DNA of 20,041 bases from Deinococcus planocerae (GTDB taxonomy: Bacteria > Deinococcota > Deinococci > Deinococcales > Deinococcaceae), in assembly GCF_002869765.1 (NCBI RefSeq), contig NZ_PNOR01000051.1:1-20041 (forward strand). The letters run 5' to 3'. A model generated the notes under the pieces. That model did not search any database. It saw only the letters and a program-made list of their open reading frames with translations, and had not been told where the DNA came from. A program made the translations under genes and the position numbers. How positions within the stretch are numbered: the first letter of the stretch is position 1; every line of letters starts with the position of its first letter. Shown here one piece after another: positions 14,104 to 20,041 of this stretch.

Positions 14104-15299
14104 ACACTTCCACCCCTCACGTGTCCGGTCCCGGGAGCGAAGCCTTCATCCGGGAAAGGCAGCTTGCTGGGACGCTTGCAGGGACCCCTGCCCGGAGCAC
14201 GGACTTCCCTGCGGGGAGGCCGTCGGTGACCCGGGCACCTTCTCGCCGGTTCGTGACCCTCGGCGTTGCGCTCAGCCTCGCCCTGCCGTCGACGGCTCAT
14301 GCCCAGGACCTGGGGAGTCTCACGGATCTCCTGCAGTCGGGCGGCCTGATGAGTTTGATCGGCATGATCCCGGGTCTCAACTTTCTCGCGGGCCTCGGCC
14401 CGCTCACGGACATCCTGAAGATGATTCCGGGCCTGGACACGCTGCTCGGGCAGATTCCCGGCCTGAGTCAGTTGCTGGACCTGATCGGCCTGGGGGGAGG
14501 GTCGAACCTCGGCCCGCTCCTCGGGCAGATCCAGCAGGTCCAGAAGTGGTTGACGGCCGCGCGGCAGATTCAGGATACGGCGAAGAACATCATCCGCCCG
14601 AACAACTACACGGACTTCGTCGCCAGCGCGAACAGCGTCATGCGTCTGGCGGGCGTGAACCAGGTCTTCAGCCAGGGCCAGTACCAGCAGGACCCGCAGG
14701 GCGTGGCTCAGGCGGCCATCGATGCCCTCACCGACCAGCAGCGTGAGGTGCTGGGTCGCCTGCGTACCGCGATGACGCCTGCCGAGGCCGTCGCGGTGCG
14801 CGAGCAGGCCGCGGGACTTCAGGATCTCAAGGCCAGGGTTCAGCGGAACGCCGACAACGCCGAGGCCCAGAGCAACACGCAGAGCCTGACCAAGGAGACC
14901 CAGGACCGGGCGCTCGACGCGCTGGACTACTCGCAGGGGGCGGCCCAGGCGCTCAAGGACAACAAGAAAATCGAGGACATCAGCCGGATGGTGGGTTCGG
15001 CCTCGCTGGAATCCCTGCGGGTCAGTGCCCTGAACAGCGCCGCGCTCACGGCCGCGCTGGCCAACCAGACGAAAATTCAGGTGGCGCAGGCCGAGACGCT
15101 CGGACAGATGCTGGAGGAGATGCAGCGTTCGCGGCTCGACAAGGCGAACGCCATCGCCCGAATGATGGAAGCGCAGCGGCAGCAGGCCAGGCGTGAGGCC
15201 CAGCGCCTGCGCAACTACAGCCGCAACCTCACTGATGGCATGGGCAGTGCCGTGAGCGGCGCAAGCCTGCGTGGAGTCGACCTGCTGGGAGGGCCGTGA
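14100..15299 (+). CDS. VirB5/TrbJ-like secreted protein, 399 aa
   Basis: The protein is exported: a signal sequence RRFVTLGVALSLALPSTAHA is followed by Gln-Asp. The mature part begins with a hydrophobic repeat built on IPGL (IPGLNFLAG, IPGLDTLLGQ, IPGLSQLLDL, residues about 82-135). Long helices rich in Ala, Gln and Arg then run to the end and probably form a coiled-coil bundle. This plan and its position between VirB4 and VirB6 genes fit VirB5/TrbJ proteins, which help pilus assembly. Two starts are credible. ATG 14100 has AGGAGG 8 nt upstream and overlaps the VirB4 stop (ATGA). GTG 14226 has GGGGAGG 6 nt upstream and would put the signal peptide at the very N-terminus. I keep the first but the second may be the main one. 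Confidence 0.75.
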   Translation: MNTSTPHVSGPGSEAFIRERQLAGTLAGTPARSTDFPAGRPSVTRAPSRRFVTLGVALSLALPSTAHAQDLGSLTDLLQSGGLMSLIGMIPGLNFLAGLGPLTDILKMIPGLDTLLGQIPGLSQLLDLIGLGGGSNLGPLLGQIQQVQKWLTAARQIQDTAKNIIRPNNYTDFVASANSVMRLAGVNQVFSQGQYQQDPQGVAQAAIDALTDQQREVLGRLRTAMTPAEAVAVREQAAGLQDLKARVQRNADNAEAQSNTQSLTKETQDRALDALDYSQGAAQALKDNKKIEDISRMVGSASLESLRVSALNSAALTAALANQTKIQVAQAETLGQMLEEMQRSRLDKANAIARMMEAQRQQARREAQRLRNYSRNLTDGMGSAVSGASLRGVDLLGGP

Positions 15300-16756
15300 T
15301 GCGGCGCCTGTGGTGCGTCCTCGCGCTGCTGTTCACCCTGGGGGCGCCCGCCCTGGCCGAAAGCGATCCCGGAGCGGGGGGCCTCAGCCCCATCTGTCAG
15401 ACCATGCTGGAGCGCAACGCACCGGCTCAAGGGGGAAGCCGCATCAACCTGGAGACCTTCGTGCCCGATCCCGGGTGCTGGCTCCAGGCGAGCATCAAGG
15501 ACATCAATGACGTCAACCTGTTCACGGTCACGGCGGCCATCGCCAAGTTCATCGTGGTCGCCAGCGTCCTGTGGGCGCTCCTGACCTCCATCGGTCGCGG
15601 AACGGCCACGCCATTCCTGCGTGCGCTGGCACTGGGCTTCGTGGCCTTTACCGCGGCGAACGCCTACACCACGAAAAGCGGCGTTGGCTGGGTCGCGGCG
15701 GACTGGGCGATGGGCGCCTGGCAGACGGCTTACGTCGGAAGCGCGCGGGTCGGTCAAGCCATGCTGGACCAGCGCATCCTCGCCAAGACGAAGGAACTGG
15801 ACGAGAAGATTTCCAACTACGTCGCGATCAGCATGGACATCCAGGCCATCGCCACGCAGAAGGCCCTCTTCGGGACCAAGGCGGACCCCAATACGCTGGA
15901 GACGGCTTACCAGGAGATGCAGAAAACCGTCGACAGCGGGAGCAACATCAAATCACCCCTTCCGAAGTCGGCCTACTCGGCGGCGTACTTCCTCACGCTG
16001 GGCATCTTCAGCGTGTTCGCGATCCTGGTGTACAGCAGCGGCATGATGGTGGTGATCAGCGTGCTGGCCCTGCCCATCGTGCTGGCCCTGACGACCCTCG
16101 GGTCACGACAGTTTCTCCAGACGGTCGGCGTGATCTGGCTGTCCAACGTCGTCAGCATCCTGATCATTCCAGTCTTCATGGCGATCCTGATGACCACCAT
16201 GCTCACCAGCCCGGTGCAGAGCCTGAACGCCAATCTGCAGTACAACATCGAGATCGGCACGCAGATGTTGACTGAGGTCAAGCAGCGGCTGGACAGTTGC
16301 AGCGGCGTCCTCTTCGTGGCCTGCCGAGCGGTGGAGGGGATCGGTGCGGTCATCGACGGCTTCACCCAGGGTCTGGAGAGTGCCTTCATGGGCGTGGGCG
16401 TCGCCATCTTCGCCATCATCGTGGCCTTTTCCGTCGCGGTCTCGCAGTTGCGGCGCATCCCCGCCACCGTCGAGCGCATCCTCGGCGGCCTGGGCGGTGG
16501 GGAGTCGAGCGGTGTGTTCACCGACTTCAACAAGCGTCCCAGGGAACGCCGGCAACGCGCGGCGGCAGACGCGAGCACCCAGAAGACACCCGCCCTCGCC
16601 CCGCCGGCCAGCAGCGGCCCGAAGGTGACCGTCACGCAACTGCCCAAAGGAAACGGCCTGCCCGGCGGCGGCGTGACGGTCCCCAATCCCAAGGTGATCC
16701 TCGCGCAGGCCACCACCCGCTCCGTCCGGGGTGCCCTGCCTCCCCCGAAGCCCTGA
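15299..16756 (+). CDS. VirB6/TrbL-like polytopic membrane protein, 485 aa
   Basis: A signal-like N-terminus (LWCVLALLFTLGAPALA) precedes several membrane helices at about residues 72-98, 106-122, 226-263 (a long pair), 276-302 and 362-382. A Pro/Gly-rich cytoplasmic tail follows. The many-helix layout with a large central loop matches VirB6/TrbL, the inner-membrane channel subunit. The family has little sequence identity, so topology and gene order carry the call. ATG 15299 is preferred because GGGAGGG (15287-15293) is 5 nt upstream; GTG 15296 also overlaps the previous stop. The tail (KVTVTQLPKGNGLPGGG onward) is low complexity. Confidence 0.8.
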   Translation: MRRLWCVLALLFTLGAPALAESDPGAGGLSPICQTMLERNAPAQGGSRINLETFVPDPGCWLQASIKDINDVNLFTVTAAIAKFIVVASVLWALLTSIGRGTATPFLRALALGFVAFTAANAYTTKSGVGWVAADWAMGAWQTAYVGSARVGQAMLDQRILAKTKELDEKISNYVAISMDIQAIATQKALFGTKADPNTLETAYQEMQKTVDSGSNIKSPLPKSAYSAAYFLTLGIFSVFAILVYSSGMMVVISVLALPIVLALTTLGSRQFLQTVGVIWLSNVVSILIIPVFMAILMTTMLTSPVQSLNANLQYNIEIGTQMLTEVKQRLDSCSGVLFVACRAVEGIGAVIDGFTQGLESAFMGVGVAIFAIIVAFSVAVSQLRRIPATVERILGGLGGGESSGVFTDFNKRPRERRQRAAADASTQKTPALAPPASSGPKVTVTQLPKGNGLPGGGVTVPNPKVILAQATTRSVRGALPPPKP

Positions 16757-16766
16757 ACCCCGCCTC

Positions 16767-16798
16767 CTGCGCCCCGCTGCCTGAGTTCCGGGGCGCAG
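16767..16798 (+). terminator. Strong hairpin between VirB6-like and VirD4-like genes
   Basis: CTGCGCCCC (16767-16775) and GGGGCGCAG (16790-16798) form a perfect 9-bp stem with a 14-nt loop, followed by TGTCTTTCCCC. The U content is low for a full terminator, so it may cause partial termination or protect mRNA ends. Confidence 0.45.
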
Positions 16799-16834
16799 TG
16801 TCTTTCCCCGGTCCCCTGAAAGGAGCCCTTCCCC

Positions 16835-19669
16835 TTGTCCCACGCTTCTGCCCCGGCGGGCACCGTTCAGCAGAGTCAGGGGGTCCGCACCTTCCCGGTC
16901 GGCTGGCTGCTGCTGTTTCTCGCCACGCTCCTCGTCCCCGGCTACTTCGCCGTGCACACGGCAGGGCAGGTCTCCCAAGTGATGGTCGCCAAAGGCTGGC
17001 CGGCAGCCCTGCACAGCCAGACGTTCCTGCTCGACTGCGTCCTGAGCCAGGCCTGCAACGCGGCATTCCAGCAGGGCTTCGCCCGCCTCTTCCCGCTGTG
17101 GTCGCTGGCGTTGCCCGCCGTGGGACTGGTCATCTACGGCTTCAAGGCCCGGCCGCGCACGTACGCCACCAAGGACCCCGGCCTCGCCTGGTGGGCCCAG
17201 GCCGACGATCAGGGCCTGAACCAGTACCGGACGCATGACCCGACGAGGCCGGAGAACAAGCTGCTCGGGTACCTCGGCCACCTGCTCAGCGTGGGCCGCG
17301 AGGGCAAGATCGAGTACCGCAAGACCTTCCCGCTCTACGTGCGCATGGCGGCGCTCGCCGAGAACGTCCTGGTGCTCGGGGGGGTGGGGGCGGGCAAGAC
17401 CCGCGGCTACTTCAGACCGCTGATCATGCTGGCCGCCCACCTGGGGTTCACGGTGATCGTCTTCGACTTGAAATACCCACAACCGGACTCCGGCTTCTTC
17501 GACATGATCGGGTACTGGGTCAGGCGGCGGCGCAGGGTGATGATGTTTACCCCGTTCAGCCCCAACACGATGCGTCTGCCGCTGCTCGACAGCATCGAGG
17601 ACTACGCCAGCGCCCTGAGAATGGCGACCACCATCATGCCACCGCCGGAGTACGGCCAGGAGCCCGGCAAGCACTACCGGGACCGGGACCGCGGGGTGCT
17701 TGCCGCCTTCCTGCTGTACCTCGCCAGGAGCGACACGCCCAACTTCAGTGAGCTGCTGCGTATGGCGCAGTTCACGCCGAACGAACTCAAAAAGTGGTTC
17801 GAGGACCAGGCCGCCTTCGACGAGAACAGCGAGGTGGTCCTCAACCTCAAGGGCATCTTCGCGCAGGGGAACCAGGAGGTCGCCTCGGTCCTGCAGGGCA
17901 TCAAGAACGCCCTGCGCATCTTCTACAACCCGATGGTGGCGCGGGCGACTGAGAGCCTGGTGGGCGAGAACATCGACGTACGCGCGGCCTTTCGCGAGCC
18001 CACTCTGCTCTACATCGGCATCCAGCAGGAGTACATGATGGAGGGCGACGGCGTGGTGCTCCTCCAGCTCGTCAAGCGATTCATCGACCGCGACCTCCAG
18101 CGCGAGGCGGCGGCCCAGGGCGGCGTCCTTAAAAGGCACGCCGCGTATGTCCTCGACGAGTTCCCTTCCTTCGGACAACTGCCGTACATGATGCGCTCGC
18201 TCGGCGTGCTGCGTTCCTACAACGTGTCCCACCACATCGGGGTGCAGAACCTCGCCCAGCTCGCCGTGGTCTACGGCGACAACTACAGCAAGGCCCTGAC
18301 CACCAACGTGATCGGCCGCAAGATCTTTTTCCCGCTCGCGGTGGACGACGAGGAGCGCGAGATCTTCTCGCAGTATGTCGGCAAGACCACGGTGTACGAC
18401 ATCAGCGAGGGCGATACCCGTCGCCGCTTCCTGGGCACCTCCCTGGACGAGACCACCCGCCAGAGCATCGGGCTGCGCAAGATCGCGGTGCCGTTGCTCG
18501 CCCCCGAGGAATTCCCCCACTTCCGACCGATGGAGGCCGTCATCAAGGTCCGCGGAGCCAACCCCATTCGCACCTTCATGCCCGCCATCGAGGACCCGTT
18601 CCTCGACGGGCCAGGCATCCCACGGGGCATCCCGAACCGTCTGCACGAGCTGTACCGCCAGGTCAACCCGGGGCGGGAGAACATGGCCCACGTCACCCAG
18701 CAGATCATTCGTTCCGGCATGCTCGGCACGGCCACCACGCCGGAGGAGGACTTCAGCGCGCAGCAGCACGAACGCTTCCGGACCTGGGTGAACGAGGTGC
18801 TGGAGAGCGGCGCCCGGGTCCGCTTCAGCGCGAGTGACCGCGAACGACTATATGTTCGGACCGCGGACCTGCCGGAGGCCCTGAAGGAGGGGCGGACCTT
18901 GCAGAGCTTCTACTCCCGTGGTTGGACCGGCAGGGCGGACTCCGACGAACTGCGCCTCAAGCCCGAGGGGCTGGCGCTGCTGAATCGCGACCTGCGCCTG
19001 CGGCTGAACAAGCAGGCGACCTTCGGCGCCCTCGACCTGTGGCTGGAGCAGAACGGGTCTATGGTCGAAGGTCACGAGGCCCGCGAGGCGCTGGGGCCGG
19101 ACGAACGCCCGGAGGTCCAGGCGATCCTGGAGGGCGAGCGGGTGTACTTGCGCTTTCTCCCGTGCCGCGACCTGTTCGGGGCGGCGCCGGAAGCGCTCGC
19201 CAAACGCATCGGCAAGAGTCAGTACATCCTGATCGACCGCCAGGACCCCTCGGGCTTCTGGAACGCGCTGCAAGATGTCCGGGTGAAGGAACGCGAGCAG
19301 GACCCGGCCCCTGTCGAGGGGGAAGACGTTCGCCCTGCATCACGCAAGGCCGCGAAAAAGCGCCCCACCGGCAAGCCCTGGACAGACGATGAGGAGGAAG
19401 CTCGCCAGCAGGAACGAATGCAGGAAGCGGCCCCGTTCCCACAAGAGACCCAGGGGTCCGAGGCTGTAGACCGCCGCCCGGGCCCGCGCAAGACCACGAA
19501 GAAACGCCTGGCGGGCAGGGTCTGGACGAGCGAAGACGAAGAGACGCGCAGGCAGGAAAGCGGGCAGGCAGCCGACCGGCTCCCGCACGAAACTCTGGGT
19601 ACCGAAGACGAGGACGGCCCGTCGTTGTGGCAGACCCTGGAGAAACACCGGGCTCCCAAGGAGGGTTAA
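16835..19669 (+). CDS. VirD4/TraG-type coupling ATPase, 944 aa
   Basis: This is a type IV coupling protein, which brings DNA or protein substrates to the secretion channel. Two membrane helices lie near residues 20-42 and 86-102. The motor domain has Walker A GGVGAGKT (182-189) with VFDLKYPQPDSG after it. Walker B is YVLDEFPSFGQLP, with D441 and E442. LRSYNVSHHIGVQNLAQL follows as in TraG/VirD4. Length is well above the usual 550-700 because of an added C-terminal region from about 620. It ends in two 48-residue charged tandem repeats (833-876 and 881-924). The start is TTG 16835, with AAGGAG (16820-16825) 9 nt upstream; the weak codon and the hairpin before it suggest low expression. It is the last gene of the operon, with a terminator beyond. 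Confidence 0.9.
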   Translation: MSHASAPAGTVQQSQGVRTFPVGWLLLFLATLLVPGYFAVHTAGQVSQVMVAKGWPAALHSQTFLLDCVLSQACNAAFQQGFARLFPLWSLALPAVGLVIYGFKARPRTYATKDPGLAWWAQADDQGLNQYRTHDPTRPENKLLGYLGHLLSVGREGKIEYRKTFPLYVRMAALAENVLVLGGVGAGKTRGYFRPLIMLAAHLGFTVIVFDLKYPQPDSGFFDMIGYWVRRRRRVMMFTPFSPNTMRLPLLDSIEDYASALRMATTIMPPPEYGQEPGKHYRDRDRGVLAAFLLYLARSDTPNFSELLRMAQFTPNELKKWFEDQAAFDENSEVVLNLKGIFAQGNQEVASVLQGIKNALRIFYNPMVARATESLVGENIDVRAAFREPTLLYIGIQQEYMMEGDGVVLLQLVKRFIDRDLQREAAAQGGVLKRHAAYVLDEFPSFGQLPYMMRSLGVLRSYNVSHHIGVQNLAQLAVVYGDNYSKALTTNVIGRKIFFPLAVDDEEREIFSQYVGKTTVYDISEGDTRRRFLGTSLDETTRQSIGLRKIAVPLLAPEEFPHFRPMEAVIKVRGANPIRTFMPAIEDPFLDGPGIPRGIPNRLHELYRQVNPGRENMAHVTQQIIRSGMLGTATTPEEDFSAQQHERFRTWVNEVLESGARVRFSASDRERLYVRTADLPEALKEGRTLQSFYSRGWTGRADSDELRLKPEGLALLNRDLRLRLNKQATFGALDLWLEQNGSMVEGHEAREALGPDERPEVQAILEGERVYLRFLPCRDLFGAAPEALAKRIGKSQYILIDRQDPSGFWNALQDVRVKEREQDPAPVEGEDVRPASRKAAKKRPTGKPWTDDEEEARQQERMQEAAPFPQETQGSEAVDRRPGPRKTTKKRLAGRVWTSEDEETRRQESGQAADRLPHETLGTEDEDGPSLWQTLEKHRAPKEG
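19331..19606 (+). repeat. Tandem 48-residue repeats in the coupling protein tail
   Basis: Residues 833-876 and 881-924 align without gaps at a 48-residue offset, with 22 of 44 positions identical by eye. The core runs R-K-x-x-K-K-R, then W-T, then E-E, then R-x-Q-E and later E-T. The basic patch followed by an acidic helix suggests a contact module for substrate or partner proteins. Confidence 0.7.
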
Positions 19670-19681
19670 CAAGGGAAGGCA

Positions 19682-19718
19682 CGGTCCCGGGCGCTTCAAC
19701 CCGGGGCCGCTTTCGTTG
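19682..19718 (+). terminator. Intrinsic terminator after the secretion operon
   Basis: CGGTCCCGGG (19682-19691) pairs with CCCGGGGCCG (19700-19709), 10 bp with one U-G pair and an 8-nt loop, followed by CTTTCGTT. It lies 13 bp after the VirD4-like stop. Confidence 0.65.
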
Positions 19719-19914
19719 TCCTGCCACAGGCGCACAGCTCCGCCTCCCCAGTGTGCCGCGCAGGGCCGAGGTGCCCAAAGATGGGAACGTTATCTCAGCC
19801 CTTCTCAGGCACGTTGAGCGGCGTGACGGTACATCCAAGAAGCAGGGATTGCCTCCCGACACTCCCCGGCTCTCCTCCCGGGGAGCGCTCTATTGTCAAT
19901 GTCGGCTTCGTCGT
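19719..19914. other. Intergenic DNA between secretion operon and insertion sequence
   Basis: I see no gene. One clean 8-bp hairpin is present: CTCCCCGG (19862-19869) pairs with CCGGGGAG (19878-19885). It could be a terminator for transcription from the transposase side or the operon side. Confidence 0.5.
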
Positions 19915-20041
19915 GGGTCTCCCTCGCTTTTGGTGACGCGGGCCGCCGGGCGTCAAGGCCGGTAAAGCACCCTGGCCTTGAGAAGGTCCAACCCTGCCCG
20001 GCCGTACATGCTTCGCTTGATGGTCTTGAGCCGATTCACCT
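19915..20041 (-). mobile_element. Edge of an ISL3-family insertion sequence
   Basis: The transposase tail ends at 19953 and the element should end shortly after. GGGTCTCCCTCGC from 19915, followed by TTTTGGTGACGC, begins with the GG-x-TCT style of ISL3 terminal repeats and is my best guess for the end. The other end is outside the window, so neither the repeat nor the 8-bp target duplication can be checked. Confidence 0.5.
19953..20041 (-). CDS. ISL3-family transposase, C-terminal end (partial)
   Basis: On the minus strand the last 28 codons read VNRLKTIKRSMYGRAG, then LDLLKARVLYRP and a stop at 19955-19953. The pattern N-R-x-K-x-x-K-R-x-x-Y-G-R-A-G-x-x-L-L-x-x-R-V-L is the well-known C-terminus of ISL3-family (IS204/IS1001/IS1165 type) DDE transposases. 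The rest of the gene continues beyond the right edge. The element points toward the end of the secretion operon, tail to tail. Confidence 0.8.
   Translation of the reverse strand, partial: VNRLKTIKRSMYGRAGLDLLKARVLYRP

Noticed and set aside
16103..18769. 888-codon open frame on the minus strand
   Set aside because: It is antisense to clear VirB6-like and VirD4-like genes with intact ATPase motifs, and its own protein is His/Val/Leu/Gly-rich without domains.
1..20041. CRISPR arrays, tRNA or rRNA genes
   Set aside because: No regularly spaced repeats of CRISPR type, tRNA cloverleaf or rRNA signature was seen on either strand.

Overview
The window looks like part of a large plasmid or integrative element from a high-GC diderm bacterium. 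The GC-rich codon use, strong AGGAG-type ribosome sites, GTG and TTG starts and tightly overlapping genes fit the Deinococcus group best. That is inference from style and gene content: no rRNA, replication gene or other species marker is present. The recognisable core is a type IV secretion (conjugation-type) gene set. No relaxase, VirB11 ATPase, VirB8, replication or partition gene is visible, so any such partners must lie outside.

Left part (1-4840): a gene-poor edge with short tandem repeats leads into a leader (about 394-554) that can fold into five consecutive hairpins. It precedes a gene of unknown function (575-1774). Then come two tiny membrane-peptide genes (34 and 31 aa), a SLOG-domain protein fused to three Tudor-like repeats (2173-3246), and a divergent sigma-70-like protein (3346-4689). 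Three of these transcription units carry a similar 5' leader with a GC-clamped hairpin just before the ribosome site. The block ends in a clear intrinsic terminator, preceded by two hairpins with identical 7-nt loops.

Middle part (4841-8071, +): a compact cluster holds an unknown 241-aa protein, a small CxxC protein, a lipoprotein, a secreted protein with a possible VirB9-like N-terminus and a long Ala/Pro/Thr linker, and a 173-aa protein of unknown family. The last gene converges on, and overlaps by 68 bp, a minus-strand pair: a VirB10/TrbI-like scaffold protein (10500-8608) and a replication-relaxation-like protein (8627-8004). The lipoprotein plus VirB9-like protein plus VirB10-like protein would form an outer-membrane core.

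Right part (10632-19669, +): a six-gene operon ordered VirB2-like pilin, VirB3-like, VirB4 ATPase, VirB5/TrbJ-like, VirB6/TrbL-like and VirD4/TraG coupling ATPase. Hairpins sit after the pilin gene, before the coupling-protein gene and after the operon, so expression is probably graded. A perfect 14-bp inverted repeat lies between the divergent VirB10 and VirB2 starts. The right edge enters the 3' end of an ISL3-family transposase on the minus strand, so a mobile element abuts the secretion operon.
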